From Planctomycetes bacterium B3_Pla (lineage in GTDB: Bacteria > Planctomycetota > Phycisphaerae > Sedimentisphaerales > Anaerobacaceae): a stretch of 64,000 nucleotides of DNA. The DNA lies in NCBI GenBank assembly GCA_005223045.1, contig NJBM01000002.1, forward strand, positions 248,001 through 312,000. The letters are read 5' to 3'. This document shows, piece by piece, positions 44,127 to 53,623 of the stretch. The translations under genes were made by a program, and so were the position numbers. Numbering within the stretch: the stretch's first letter is position 1; the number at the start of each line of letters is the position of its first letter. The notes beneath the pieces are model-generated. The model made no database searches, had not been told where the DNA came from, and saw nothing but the letters and a program-made list of their open reading frames with translations.

Positions 44127-44924
44127 CTAAAATCCCGCCGAGAATCCTATGCCGGCCACAAAATTGTCGTCCTTGCCTTTGCCGTAAGCATCTGTCTTGC
44201 GAATGTCATCGCCAACCAGAGTTACGTAGTTCGCACTGACCGTGAAACTAAGGCCGGCCAGTTCAAAGGGAAGGGCCACTGTTAGCACCAGATCGTTCAT
44301 CTCACCGCCAATTGTGCCGCCATCCGGCGCTGCGCCCCAGTAGAACTTGTTGTATGCCGTGTTTCCCCATCCAAGGGTAGCGCCGACATCCACACCAACG
44401 GGTGTGTCGGGACCAAGCTCGAAAACATTCTCGAAGCTGTGTCCGACGCCCACCGAGATGTAATTGCCGTTTTTGGCCTCGTCCACATCACGGTACACCG
44501 TCACCGATGGGCTGGCCGGGACATCCACGCTTATCCCCGCATACAGCTCAGTCGTGTCATCAGCCGAGCCGTTCACCGGAAAGTCATAGTTGATTGTGCC
44601 TATCGAGTAACCCAGAATATCGATTCCCGGCAACTGTCCCGAGTAGTCGAGCGTGAGGTCTATCTCGGAGAACTCGCCGTTACTGCCGTTTTCGTCTGTA
44701 AGGTCGAGATTGCCCCAGAATGATGCGGTAAGGCCCCCATAGGTGGCGCTGACGCCGGGCTGAAAGACCCAGTCATCGACCAGGTTCTGCCCTCGCCAGA
44801 TATACTTGTTGAAAAAGTCCGCCGTCTTCTCAAAACCGATTTCGTTCTCATCCTCAGCGAACGCCGAGCCGCCCGATAGTAGCAAAACACTAACCGTCAC
44901 TACCAACAACTTCGCATCTCTCAT
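44127..44924 (-). CDS. Outer-membrane porin-like protein (TorF/Gcw_chp type)
   Basis: Protein of 265 residues. Signal peptide up to SGGSAFAEDE. The mature part is a predicted beta-barrel with the start FFNKYIWRGQNLVDDWVFQP, then GGLTASFWGNLDLTDENG and FSEIDLTLDYSGQ, and a C-terminal Phe (GFSAGF) as is common in outer-membrane proteins. The pattern matches the Gcw_chp/TorF family of putative porins, which are often found by nitrogen or growth genes. Being first in the operon with amt2 and glnK2, it may let ammonium or small nitrogen compounds through the outer membrane. That role is inference. Confidence 0.68.
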   Translation of the reverse strand: MRDAKLLVVTVSVLLLSGGSAFAEDENEIGFEKTADFFNKYIWRGQNLVDDWVFQPGVSATYGGLTASFWGNLDLTDENGSNGEFSEIDLTLDYSGQLPGIDILGYSIGTINYDFPVNGSADDTTELYAGISVDVPASPSVTVYRDVDEAKNGNYISVGVGHSFENVFELGPDTPVGVDVGATLGWGNTAYNKFYWGAAPDGGTIGGEMNDLVLTVALPFELAGLSFTVSANYVTLVGDDIRKTDAYGKGKDDNFVAGIGFSAGF

Positions 44925-45023
44925 TGGACCAATCTCCTTTTAGCTTTTGACCTGTTTCCAATTCTCTTTCTCAAAACACAAATTACTTCCAGTTAAACGA
45001 AAGCATACATGTTGATTACATTA

Positions 45024-45039
45024 AGCAACGGATGTGCCA
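45024..45039 (-). promoter_or_regulatory. Sigma-54 promoter of the porin-amt2-glnK2 operon
   Basis: Minus strand TGGCACA-TCCG-TTGCT, matching consensus with GG and GC correctly spaced, about 100 bp before the porin ATG. The nearer activator-site centre is 97.5 bp upstream of its -24 element, the same as at amt1. Confidence 0.82.
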
Positions 45040-45129
45040 CGACGAAAAGAATTTACACAAAAAGATGTAACCGCCTTCCATGCCAACGGTTAGATCAATT
45101 CAGCATGCCTGCCATCAGCACCTCTTTGC

Positions 45130-45176
45130 CTACGTAATTGTAGATTCAACATGAGGAGCCAACAATTTTGTAGATC
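45130..45176. promoter_or_regulatory. Paired CTACAAT/ATTGTAG sites upstream of the porin operon
   Basis: CTACGTAATTGTAG (45130-45143) matches the amt1 palindrome CTACAATATTGTAG at 11 of 14 positions, and CAACAATTTTGTAG (45160-45173) at 12 of 14. Their centres are 30 bp apart, exactly as at amt1. They lie between the activator gene and the sigma-54 promoter. Confidence 0.65.
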
Positions 45177-45187
45177 ACTGGGAGTGG

Positions 45188-46714
45188 TTAGATGTACTTG
45201 GGGTGGATGTTGTACTTCTTAACCTTGTAGCCTAATATGCGCTCGGTTATGCCTAATTCTTGTGCCGTCTTTCGCTGTTGGCCGCCGAATTTTTTCAAGG
45301 CATCGACAATAAGCTCCCGTTCCGTGTTTGCAATCATCTCCGTCAGCGAGCGATTGGCCACAGGCTCCGTTTTCTTCACCATTTGAAGCGACGGCGGCAA
45401 ATGCTCGGAGCGGATGACTTCCCCGTCACACAACAGGACCGCCCTCTCGATGCAGTTCTCCAGCTCTCTTATGTTGCCGGGCCAGTGGTATCTGGTGAGC
45501 ATCTCAATCGCCGGAGTCGAAATGCGCGAGATGTTCTTGTTGTTCTCGGCGGCTAACCTTTCAAGAAAGTAGTCCGCAAGCAGCATTATGTCATCCTTGC
45601 GTTCCCGCAATGGCGGCAAATAGATAGGAAAGACGTTTATTCGGTAGTAGAGGTCCTCGCGAAAGACGCCTTCCTTGATTTGCTCATCGAGGTCCTTGTG
45701 TGTCGCAACGACTATTCTGACTTTTGTCTTTATCGTCTCGGAGCCGCCGACCCTCTCGAACTCCTTGAACTGGATGACGCGCAACAGTTTGATTTGCAGG
45801 CTAAGCGAGAAATCGCCAATCTCATCAAGGAAGATAGTCCCTCCGTGCGCCCTTTCAAACCTGCCGATTTTTCTCTCTGCGGCACCGGTAAAAGCCCCCT
45901 TCTCGTGCCCGAACAACTCGCTTTCCAGCAGCGTATCCGGCAGGGCCGTGCAGTTTACCTTCACAAAGGGCTTGTCCGCCCCAAGACTGTTGTAGTGAAT
46001 GGCGTGAGCAACAAGGTCTTTGCCCGTTCCGCTCTCGCCGCGAATAAGAACTGTCGCATTGCTGGCGGATACCTGCTCGATGAGCCGATAGACCGCCTTC
46101 ATCGCATTGCTGCTTCCGACCATATTGTCTATGTTGAACTGGCTTTTCAACTCCCTGCGCAGGCGCACATTCTCTTCGCGCAACTCCTTACGATCGGACT
46201 GCACAAGTTTATTCAACTTAACCGCCTGGGCGATCATCGTGGAGATAACGTTCAACAGCCTCACGTTGGCCTTGAGATCATCCCTGGCGTCGGCTTGCTT
46301 GTCAACGCTCAGCGCGCCGATTGTCTTGCCTTCGAGCTTGATGGGCACACAGAAAAATGCTATCCGCTTTCCCTTTTCCTGCTTCCTTGCCCTTGTTTTG
46401 GAAAGAAAACGCGGGTCTTTGGAAATGTCCGGCACGACAATTTCTTCGCCGCTCTGCACGACCAGGCCTGTTATGCCTTCGCCAACCTTGTAACTGCCCA
46501 GGCTCCTGGATCGCCGGCTGAGTCCGTGGGCCAGCCTGACATTTATCGTCTCGGTCTCCGGGTCCAGCAGTGTGATAGTGCCCCGCCGCAGCTTCAGGTG
46601 CGTATCGAACGACTTGAGTATGGACATCAACGTCTCTTCGAGGTCGAGCGACTCGGCAAAGGCCCTCGATATATCGCTGAGAAGCTCGACTTCTTTCGCC
46701 AGTTTTGCCTTCAT
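45188..46714 (-). CDS. NifA-like sigma-54-dependent activator (GAF, AAA+, Fis HTH)
   Basis: About 508 residues from ATG 46714 with AAGGTG upstream; upstream in-frame starts overlap the promoter. An N-terminal GAF domain spans about residues 20-165, followed by a coiled linker. Then comes an AAA+ domain with Walker [19 protein letters not shown], the sigma-54 contact motif [12 protein letters not shown], Walker [13 protein letters not shown] and the arginine-finger region [14 protein letters not shown] Fis-type HTH ([17 protein letters not shown]) ends the protein. This is the NifA-type layout. It hydrolyses ATP to open sigma-54 promoters. Its neighbours carry three such promoters, two with paired palindromic sites. 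Its own promoter also carries such a pair, suggesting autoregulation. The GAF ligand is unknown. Confidence 0.9.
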   Translation of the reverse strand: MKAKLAKEVELLSDISRAFAESLDLEETLMSILKSFDTHLKLRRGTITLLDPETETINVRLAHGLSRRSRSLGSYKVGEGITGLVVQSGEEIVVPDISKDPRFLSKTRARKQEKGKRIAFFCVPIKLEGKTIGALSVDKQADARDDLKANVRLLNVISTMIAQAVKLNKLVQSDRKELREENVRLRRELKSQFNIDNMVGSSNAMKAVYRLIEQVSASNATVLIRGESGTGKDLVAHAIHYNSLGADKPFVKVNCTALPDTLLESELFGHEKGAFTGAAERKIGRFERAHGGTIFLDEIGDFSLSLQIKLLRVIQFKEFERVGGSETIKTKVRIVVATHKDLDEQIKEGVFREDLYYRINVFPIYLPPLRERKDDIMLLADYFLERLAAENNKNISRISTPAIEMLTRYHWPGNIRELENCIERAVLLCDGEVIRSEHLPPSLQMVKKTEPVANRSLTEMIANTERELIVDALKKFGGQQRKTAQELGITERILGYKVKKYNIHPKYI

Positions 46715-46749
46715 AACTTCACCTTTGATAGCCATTCCTGGACAAGGGA

Positions 46750-46796
46750 ATAATAACAGAATTGTAGATGAATCACAAGTAAATACAATTTTGTCG
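46750..46796 (-). promoter_or_regulatory. Sigma-70-like promoter of the activator, overlapped by paired operator-like sites
   Basis: Minus strand TTGTGA (46778-46773), 17 bp, TATTAT (46755-46750). ATTGTAGAT (46761-46769) is the exact right half of the amt1 palindrome and lies in the spacer. A second site, ATACAATTTTGTCG (46783-46796), matches at 11 of 14 positions with a centre 29 bp away. Binding at the spacer would block transcription, implying negative autoregulation (inference). Confidence 0.55.
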
Positions 46797-46841
46797 CTAC
46801 AGAGCAGCGAAACGAGGCAGCGGCAACTCATCTCGGACTGT

Positions 46842-48569
46842 TTACCTGCGGGCCGACAGCAGCTTAAAGGCGTCCTCGCCGCCGTTAATCAGGTGGATCA
46901 GAGGTTGGGGCCTGTCAACGCACTCGATGAACTTCGGTCTGGCCGCCCAGGGTGTGACGCTAAGCACGCCGGTCAAATCCATCCAGTGCTGTAGTCGTGC
47001 AACAGGCAGGTTCCAGGTCATGTGGAAGTGGTTGGCAGGAGGATATTGCTTGTACTCGACCATGCTCGCATACTTCGGCACAACGAACGTGTGAGGCCAG
47101 ATGGGAGTGGTCAGTTCACACATCGCCTTGGCGAGTTCCGCTGGTACTTCGGTGGTGACCGCCTCGTCCCAAACCATGCTGAACAAACCGGCGACACTGC
47201 TGTAGGCACATCGGGCAGCAACGCCTTCGATCCCGGTCGGGGTCATGAAGCTAACCGCGTTCCCACCGCCGGGGAAATAGTCCTCCTCGGCCAAAGGCAG
47301 AGAAATACTGTCCATTATCTTCTTGACCGATGCCCCGGGCTTTTGCGCCCAATCGAAAGATGCGCTGCCCGAATTGTCGCCGTCCACCAGTCCTTTATTG
47401 TACCAGTCGGCTTTTCCATCCAGCTTCGCCACGCCGATCTTCTTAGCTAATTCCTTGATTTCCCACGCTTCCCAGACCTTTCGAAAGTCCATGAACAGAG
47501 GCGGATTTCCGCCGGACAGGTACGTCATGAACAGCATCGTCAAAAGCCCCTGCACGTCGGCTTCGGTTGCGAACGGCAGCGGCGACTTTCGCCCGTTATG
47601 GTCGAAGGTCGAGTTGAACAGGCTCTCCATAACGTCGGCGACCGGCAGCGGAGTACCTCGCAGGTCGCTGCCCCATTCCAACTGGCTCATAAAACCGCCG
47701 CCGACCGCGTTCAAGTCCGCCATCAGGTCTCGAACGATCAGGTACATCGCCAAGGACTGGTCGAACCGTTCGCTGTCGGCATCATCCCGAAGTTCGAGGC
47801 GTTTGCCGACGTATCTGTTGATCCAGCCGCGCAATGTCTTGAGTTCTTTCTCTTTGTACGCCTTTTTCTTGAGCATGTCAGCAAGCAGCTTCATATCCAG
47901 ACGCGTTATTTCGATGCCGAAGGTGTTTCTTGTGGGAAGGACATGTGCCAGGGCAGTTTCCATCCCCATCGAGTCGTGCCCGAGAACCATGACCCTGCGG
48001 CCTCGCAATGCTACAGTCGTCACTGCGGCATAGCACCAGTCGATAAGATTCTTCGCCGTTTGCGCCGTCATTTTGGGATTCATCCCGGTATCGGGCCAGG
48101 TGCCGACATTTAGCGAGACCATCCGCCCGTACTGGCTGATCGCCCCGTTCAGCGCATGTGCGTAAACCACGCCGGGCTTTGGCCCGCTGTTGCCGCAAGT
48201 GATGTTGATAGGCGTGTTGGCGCCAAACTGCTGGAGCAGCGAGATAGCTGTAAGCTGCGGGAATGCCCAGGTATCCGGCACGAGAACCAAAATATCCACT
48301 CCCGCTTTACGAAACTGCTGAGCGACAATATCTGCCTGCGCTTCGCCATCAACCAACACAGTCGAATAGACCACCGGCACAGGCGTCTTATCCGGCAAAA
48401 CCACCGCCCCGCTGATCCTATCGGCTGCCATCTTCGCGATATTCTGGCAACGAGTCCGGCTCGCCCGGTCAATCCGAGGATCGCTCGTCGCAAAAACCCC
48501 AATAACCGGAACCTTCGGCGTAGCTTTGCTTATGCCTTGCAGACGCTTTGCCTCAACTTTCTTAGCCAT
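46842..48569 (-). CDS. L-fucose isomerase-like protein
   Basis: Protein of 575 residues, close to FucI (about 590). Features: [57 protein letters not shown], and the metal-ligand-type segments [11 protein letters not shown] (Glu) and [10 protein letters not shown] (Asp). The C-terminal [16 protein letters not shown] contains the likely third ligand His. FucI converts L-fucose to L-fuculose and some members use arabinose. No fuculokinase or fuculose aldolase is adjacent, though a rhamnose operon lies 5 kb away. It is 34 bp behind the E2 gene and probably in its operon. ATG start. Confidence 0.8.
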   Translation of the reverse strand: MAKKVEAKRLQGISKATPKVPVIGVFATSDPRIDRASRTRCQNIAKMAADRISGAVVLPDKTPVPVVYSTVLVDGEAQADIVAQQFRKAGVDILVLVPDTWAFPQLTAISLLQQFGANTPINITCGNSGPKPGVVYAHALNGAISQYGRMVSLNVGTWPDTGMNPKMTAQTAKNLIDWCYAAVTTVALRGRRVMVLGHDSMGMETALAHVLPTRNTFGIEITRLDMKLLADMLKKKAYKEKELKTLRGWINRYVGKRLELRDDADSERFDQSLAMYLIVRDLMADLNAVGGGFMSQLEWGSDLRGTPLPVADVMESLFNSTFDHNGRKSPLPFATEADVQGLLTMLFMTYLSGGNPPLFMDFRKVWEAWEIKELAKKIGVAKLDGKADWYNKGLVDGDNSGSASFDWAQKPGASVKKIMDSISLPLAEEDYFPGGGNAVSFMTPTGIEGVAARCAYSSVAGLFSMVWDEAVTTEVPAELAKAMCELTTPIWPHTFVVPKYASMVEYKQYPPANHFHMTWNLPVARLQHWMDLTGVLSVTPWAARPKFIECVDRPQPLIHLINGGEDAFKLLSARR

Positions 48570-48603
48570 CTAAAACTCTCCTTCCCGCCTTCCGCATCCA
48601 GGA

Positions 48604-49824
48604 TTAAGAACCAAAAGTTGAAGCATCTTCCAGCAGCTTCCTTACGAAGTCCAGGAACTGGGCTGCGTAGGCGCCGTTGGCGACTTTGTGGTCTATGGAC
48701 AGGGTCATGTTCATCAGCTTGCGGACTAAAATGTTGCCGTTGTCCGGCACGCAGGTATCGGTAATCCGGCCGACGCCCAATATGCTGCACTGGCCCGGCA
48801 CGACAATCGGGATGAAATTATCTATGCCGAACGCGCCGAGGTTGCTGACAGTGATGCAGCCGCCTTCGAGGTCCGTGGGAGCTAACTTGTTGTTGCGCGC
48901 CCTCTCGATCAATGCAAGACTGTCGCGTGCAATCTGCCGGACGTCTTTTTTATTCACATCCTTGACAATCGGCGCGACCAGCCCGTCCGGGACGGATATT
49001 GCCAGACCGATACCGATAGCTTCGGCCAACTTGATATTTTCGCCTGCCAGTTGACCGGTCATGATGGTGTATCTCTCCAACCCTGTCGCGACCGCTTTCA
49101 TGATAAAGTCGTTATACGAGACTTTCACGTCGCCGGCCTCATTGAGCTTCGTTCGCAACTCGACCAGGTCGGTAACATCGGCTCTTACGGTCAGGTAGAA
49201 GCACGGTATCTCCTGCTTCGATTTGAGCATTCGCTGGGCGGTAATTTTTTGCAGCCTGTTTAGCGGCACAGTCTCTCCGAGCTTAGGCTCGGCGCCGGGC
49301 GCTGTCGGGGCGGCGGGCGCAGGCGGTTTCGCCTCGGCAGCGGCTTTGACATCCTGCTCTGTGATCTTGCCAGCGGGACCTGTTCCGGTAAGCGCCGACA
49401 GATCCACACCAAGCTCGCCGGCCAGTCTCTTCGCCCTCGGCGAGGCCATTACTCTGCCCGCCGGCTTTTCCGGCTCGGGCACGGGCGGCTCGACGGCAGC
49501 AGCGGCTTCGGCCACTGGGGCTGCTTCAGGCGCAGGGGCCTCAGCGCCTGCGAGCGAATCGACAAAGCTCTGCGGCACGTCTTCGTCCGAATCGCCGAGT
49601 ACCAATAAAGGCGCTCCGACCGGCAGCGTCTCATCGGCCTGGACAATGATATGCTTTACGAAACCGTCGGCGGGCGATTCCATCTCGAGCGTCGCCTTGT
49701 CGGTCTCTATCTCAAAAATAACATCACCCTTTTTGACCTCGTCATCGACCTTGATAAGACAGTTGACGATGGTGCCTTCTTCCATCGTCTGGCCGAGCTG
49801 AGGCAATCTGACTTCCTTGGCCAT
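48604..49824 (-). CDS. Dihydrolipoamide acyltransferase E2 component
   Basis: Protein of 406 residues. Lipoyl domain 1-80 with the lipoylated Lys in FEIETDKATLEMES. An Ala/Pro/Glu-rich linker is followed by a peripheral subunit-binding domain near 128-165 (VMASPRAKRLAGELGVDLS). The catalytic domain spans 190-406. The usual HXXXDG active-site motif reads SIDHKVANGAYAAQF, with Asn in place of the Asp, which is unusual and may affect activity. E2 transfers acyl groups to CoA. The gene is 54 bp behind the fused E1 gene, making an E1-E2 pair; no E3 gene is in the window. Confidence 0.9.
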   Translation of the reverse strand: MAKEVRLPQLGQTMEEGTIVNCLIKVDDEVKKGDVIFEIETDKATLEMESPADGFVKHIIVQADETLPVGAPLLVLGDSDEDVPQSFVDSLAGAEAPAPEAAPVAEAAAAVEPPVPEPEKPAGRVMASPRAKRLAGELGVDLSALTGTGPAGKITEQDVKAAAEAKPPAPAAPTAPGAEPKLGETVPLNRLQKITAQRMLKSKQEIPCFYLTVRADVTDLVELRTKLNEAGDVKVSYNDFIMKAVATGLERYTIMTGQLAGENIKLAEAIGIGLAISVPDGLVAPIVKDVNKKDVRQIARDSLALIERARNNKLAPTDLEGGCITVSNLGAFGIDNFIPIVVPGQCSILGVGRITDTCVPDNGNILVRKLMNMTLSIDHKVANGAYAAQFLDFVRKLLEDASTFGS

Positions 49825-49844
49825 TTATTCGTTCCTCATCTTTT

Positions 49845-49868
49845 CGTATTGCGTATTGCGTATTGCGT
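49845..49868. repeat. Tandem heptamer CGTATTG array
   Basis: Just over three copies of CGTATTG (with adjoining GCG) lie between the E1 stop and the E2 start in the same operon. The same unit recurs in larger arrays at 55047-55076 and inverted at 55103-55132. Confidence 0.85.
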
Positions 49869-49878
49869 GAGCTGGAGG

Positions 49879-52125
49879 CTACGCACCGACTACTTTTTTG
49901 ACTGCTTCCGCGATTCTCTCGACGCTTGGGATGCTCGCGGTCTCCAGCGGTTCGCTCATGGGCGGCGGTACATCGGCTGCCGCCAGATTGACCGGCGCTG
50001 CATCAAGATAGTCGAATCCGTGCGAGCCGTCGCCAAATTCGTACTCCATGTATCGCCCGGATATTTCCCTGCCCGCGCCGCAGGTGCAAAAACCTTCGCT
50101 GACAGTGATAAGCCGGCCCGTCTTGCGAACCGACTCGGCCACCGTATCGATATCCATCGGTTTTAGCGTTCGCAGGTCTATCACCTCGGCGTTGATGCCG
50201 TGCTGCTCGGCAAGAATCTTCGCCGCGTCGAGCGACCACATCGCCATCCTGCTGTAGCTGACGATGGTCGCATCTTCGCCGGGCCTTTTAATATCCGCCA
50301 CGCCCAGCGGAATTACATAATCGCCCTGAGGCACAGCGCCCATTTGGCCGTAGGTGGCTTTGTGCTCGATGAACACCACCGGATTGTCGCTGCGTATCGC
50401 GGCTTTGAGCAGCCCTTTGGCGTCGTAAGGCGTCGAGGGCATAACAACGTAAAGCCCGGGCGTGTGCATGAGCCAGGCCTCGAGCGATTCGGAATGATGG
50501 GCGGCGATGCATCTGCCGACGCCGCCTTCGGTTCGCAGCACCATCGGAACCTTGGCCTTGCCGCCGAACATGTAGCGATTATACGCGCCGACGTGGACAA
50601 GCTGGTCCATCGCTATCGTGACAAAATCGACGTACATAAGCTCAGCCACCGGTCTCATGCCGCGAAGGGCCGCGCCGACCCCTGCGCCGGCAATAGCCGC
50701 CTCGGATATCGCGGTGTCTATGACCCTGTCCGTGCCGAATTCGGTAAGCAGGCCGCGCGTCGCCTGGTACGCTCCGCCGTATAGACCGACGTCTTCACCC
50801 ATTACAATGACGTTCTGATCCCGCCTGAGTTCTTCGCCCTGAGCGGCCGAGACGGCCTGACCGATAGTCATCACGTCCATCCCGAACCGGGTCTTGATTT
50901 GACCTTTGGCCTGTTCGGCAGCTTCTTTCTTGGTTCGGGCCGTAGATGAAGTCAGCGCAGCGGCAAATGCTGCCGTAGCTTCGGCAACCTTTGTTGACGT
51001 TGCCCTGTCGGATTCGATAACCTCGGACGGATAAGTTTCATCCACGTACACGTCTTTGGCTAAATCAGCAGCATCCGGCCAGGGGCTGTCGAGCCCGAAC
51101 TGCGTCGCGGCTTCGATTGTCGCGAAGGCCTTGTCTTTTATTTCATCCAACTGCTCTTCGGAACAGATCTCTTCGGCGAGAAGTTTACCTCTAAGTACGA
51201 TGATTGGGTCGCGCTGGTGCCAGGCCTTTTCTTCGGCCTTGGTTCGATATGCGCGGGGGTCGCTTCGGCTGTGACCGTACCAGCGGTAGGTTTTGGCCTC
51301 GATAATGGTCATTTGAGAGTCGTTTCTCGCCTTTTCAACGGCGGCACGAACCGCAAGGAACACCGCAACCGCATCCTGGCCATCGACTATCATCGCTGGC
51401 ACATCGTAGGAAGCCGCCCTGACGGCGATGTCCTCGATATTGCTTGCACTTACGGCCCCATCGACTTCGCTGCCGGAGAACGGCACGCTCATGCCGTAAA
51501 GGTTGTTCTCGACTATCGCAACCAAAGGCACAGCTAACGTGGCTGCCATATTCATCGCTTCGTGGAAGCTGCCGCAGTTGGTCGAGCCGTCTCCGAAGAA
51601 CGAAAGCACGACTTTGCCCGTCTTTCTGTATTTTTCCGCCAATGCGGCCCCGACGGCCGGCGCCTGGTTGCCGCCGACGATCCCGGTTGAGCCGAGATTG
51701 TTGCACCTGTCAACGTCGGCGATGTGCATCGAGCCGCCTCTGCCTTTGCAGTAGCCGGTTTCTCTGCCCATAAGCTCGGCCATCATCCGGTTCCAGTGAT
51801 GCTGGCGATCCTCTTCGCTGTCGGCGTATTTGTTGCCGATTGCGCCGCAGTGGCCGTGCCCGCGGTGGGTCGAGCCGATCACGTCCCCACGTTCGATAGC
51901 GGCGGTGGCCCCGACGGCGACCGCTTCCTCGCCCGCATAGAGGTGCGAGGCACCCTTGATGATGTTCTGGCCCAGCAGATCGAAGACCTTCTCCTCGAAA
52001 AACCGAATCTCGTAGATGGTCCTGAGCCAATCGGTAGCGTCATCCAGCGTGATCGAGCCGTCGGCAACAAGCTCTTTCAGCTTCGCCGGCGGTTTCTTTC
52101 TCGTATCCTCAACACCAAAACCCAT
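49879..52125 (-). CDS. Fused pyruvate/2-oxoacid dehydrogenase E1 (alpha plus beta)
   Basis: Protein of 748 residues joining E1 alpha (about 1-345) and E1 beta (about 400-748), normally separate chains. The alpha half has the ThDP motif: VVLSFFGDGSTNCGSFHEAM followed by VAIVENNLYGM. The beta half has VIVMGEDVGLYGGAYQATRG and RTEGGVGRCIAAHHSE, followed by the transketolase C-terminal domain (TIVSYSRMA). It decarboxylates a 2-oxoacid and transfers the acyl group to the E2 lipoyl group. Pyruvate is most likely, but branched-chain acids or acetoin cannot be excluded. Ribosome binding site AGGAGA; ATG start. Confidence 0.93.
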   Translation of the reverse strand: MGFGVEDTRKKPPAKLKELVADGSITLDDATDWLRTIYEIRFFEEKVFDLLGQNIIKGASHLYAGEEAVAVGATAAIERGDVIGSTHRGHGHCGAIGNKYADSEEDRQHHWNRMMAELMGRETGYCKGRGGSMHIADVDRCNNLGSTGIVGGNQAPAVGAALAEKYRKTGKVVLSFFGDGSTNCGSFHEAMNMAATLAVPLVAIVENNLYGMSVPFSGSEVDGAVSASNIEDIAVRAASYDVPAMIVDGQDAVAVFLAVRAAVEKARNDSQMTIIEAKTYRWYGHSRSDPRAYRTKAEEKAWHQRDPIIVLRGKLLAEEICSEEQLDEIKDKAFATIEAATQFGLDSPWPDAADLAKDVYVDETYPSEVIESDRATSTKVAEATAAFAAALTSSTARTKKEAAEQAKGQIKTRFGMDVMTIGQAVSAAQGEELRRDQNVIVMGEDVGLYGGAYQATRGLLTEFGTDRVIDTAISEAAIAGAGVGAALRGMRPVAELMYVDFVTIAMDQLVHVGAYNRYMFGGKAKVPMVLRTEGGVGRCIAAHHSESLEAWLMHTPGLYVVMPSTPYDAKGLLKAAIRSDNPVVFIEHKATYGQMGAVPQGDYVIPLGVADIKRPGEDATIVSYSRMAMWSLDAAKILAEQHGINAEVIDLRTLKPMDIDTVAESVRKTGRLITVSEGFCTCGAGREISGRYMEYEFGDGSHGFDYLDAAPVNLAAADVPPPMSEPLETASIPSVERIAEAVKKVVGA

Positions 52126-52164
52126 ACAGTAAATCTCCTGAAATAATCGTATTGCGAATTGGGT

Positions 52165-52192
52165 AGTATAGCATATCTCACGTTCAACACAA
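52165..52192 (-). promoter_or_regulatory. Possible sigma-70 promoter of the E1-E2-fucI operon
   Basis: Minus strand TTGTGT (52192-52187), 16 bp, TATACT (52170-52165), 40 bp before the E1 ATG. The -10 is good; the -35 is weak. Confidence 0.4.
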
Positions 52193-52339
52193 CCGCCGCA
52201 TCCCCACTTTGCCGTTTTTTCTCAAAATCGGTAACTGCGACGCACTTGTTTCTACTTGAATGTTGCGCACGGCACCAATAAAATCATCAGCGACAGACGA
52301 CATTATATACAGAATGCAAAAAAGACGGGGATCATGTGT

Positions 52340-53593
52340 ATGATTAACACAAAGCGCGTATCAACATTGTTATTGAGCATTTTGCTGGCTGGCGGCGTAT
52401 GCTATGCCGATGACTGGCCTCAGTTTCGCGGGCCGAACCGTGACGGCAAATCGGGCGAGACCGGACTGTTGAGGAAATGGCCGGAATCAGGCCCCAAACG
52501 CATGTGGTCGGTCGAGGGGCTGGGGATAGGCTTCTCTTCCGTCGCTGTAGCGGACGGATTCGTCTATACGACAGGCATGATCGACGGCGAGGGCTTCCTT
52601 TTTGCCTACGACCTCACAGGCAACCTAAAATGGAAGGAATCTTACGGGCCGGAATGGACCGGATCGTATAAGGGTACCCGAACCACACCGACGATTGATG
52701 GGAAGCGCGCTTATGTCTTTAGCGGCACGGGTGTTATGGTCTGCTTTAACGCTAAGACGGGCGAGCAGATCTGGCAGGTCGATACTCTCACGAAGTTCGA
52801 CGGCAGGAACATTCGCTGGGGCATGAGCGGCTCACCGTTGATCGACGGCGACAAAGTCTATTGTACGCCCGGCGGTAAGAAGGGCGCCATTGTTGCGCTG
52901 GATAAGATGACAGGCCGGACTATCTGGGCCACTACCGGGCCTGATGAGCTATCGGCTTACAGTTCTGCGATTCTCATCGAAAGAGGCGGCAATCGCCTGC
53001 TCATAAATATGATTCAAAAATCGGTCATCTGTGTAAACGCAGACAACGGCAAGCTCATCTGGCGGGAACCTTACGTGACACCGTCCGATACCGGCGGCGT
53101 TACGCCGGTCTATAAAGACGGGCGCGTGTATGTTACCAGCGCCATCCAGCGGGAATTTACGAGAGGCGGGGTAATGTTCGAGCTTTCGGACGACGGGACA
53201 TCGGTCACTGAGAAATGGAATGATCAGACTCTCGACTGCGGCCACGGCGGAGTCGTGCTGGTTGACGGCTATCTGTACGGCTCGACCTTCGACGGTGTTC
53301 CAAAGGGCGACTGGGTCTGTCTCGATTGGAACAGCGGGAAAGTTATGTATAAAGCCAAATGGAACGGCAACAAAGGCTCGATTATGTACGCCGATGGTAT
53401 GCTGTACTGTTATGATGAAAACACCGGCGACGTAGCTTTGGTAAAGCCTTCTCCGAGGAATTTTGAAATAGTCAGCTCTTTTAAGATTACCGAAGGCACC
53501 GACCAACACTGGGCACACCCGGCAATATCAGACGGCAGACTCTACATCCGCCACGGCGACGCACTTATGGCCTACGACATAAAGGACAGGTAG
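52340..53593 (+). CDS. Secreted PQQ-like beta-propeller protein
   Basis: About 417 residues from ATG 52340 (an ATG six bases earlier and a TTG at 52256 are also in frame). Signal peptide up to GVCYADDW. The mature start DDWPQFRGPNRDGKSGETG is characteristic of a very common Planctomycetota family. Repeated blades follow (AYVFSGTGVMVCFNAKTGEQ, VYCTPGGKKGAIVALDKMTG). These proteins are exported quinoprotein-like propellers; whether they bind PQQ is not known. The gene is divergent from the E1 operon and convergent with the aldolase gene, with a 30-bp gap. Confidence 0.85.
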   Translation: MINTKRVSTLLLSILLAGGVCYADDWPQFRGPNRDGKSGETGLLRKWPESGPKRMWSVEGLGIGFSSVAVADGFVYTTGMIDGEGFLFAYDLTGNLKWKESYGPEWTGSYKGTRTTPTIDGKRAYVFSGTGVMVCFNAKTGEQIWQVDTLTKFDGRNIRWGMSGSPLIDGDKVYCTPGGKKGAIVALDKMTGRTIWATTGPDELSAYSSAILIERGGNRLLINMIQKSVICVNADNGKLIWREPYVTPSDTGGVTPVYKDGRVYVTSAIQREFTRGGVMFELSDDGTSVTEKWNDQTLDCGHGGVVLVDGYLYGSTFDGVPKGDWVCLDWNSGKVMYKAKWNGNKGSIMYADGMLYCYDENTGDVALVKPSPRNFEIVSSFKITEGTDQHWAHPAISDGRLYIRHGDALMAYDIKDR

Positions 53594-53623
53594 CCTTTGG
53601 GAACGATCCCTACCGGCACGGAA

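Noticed and set aside
45680..46753. Open frame of 357 codons opposite the sigma-54 activator
   Set aside because: Antisense to conserved AAA+ motifs and without any family resemblance.
49879..52125. Complete pyruvate dehydrogenase complex
   Set aside because: No E3 (dihydrolipoamide dehydrogenase) gene is present in the window, and substrate identity is not shown by sequence.
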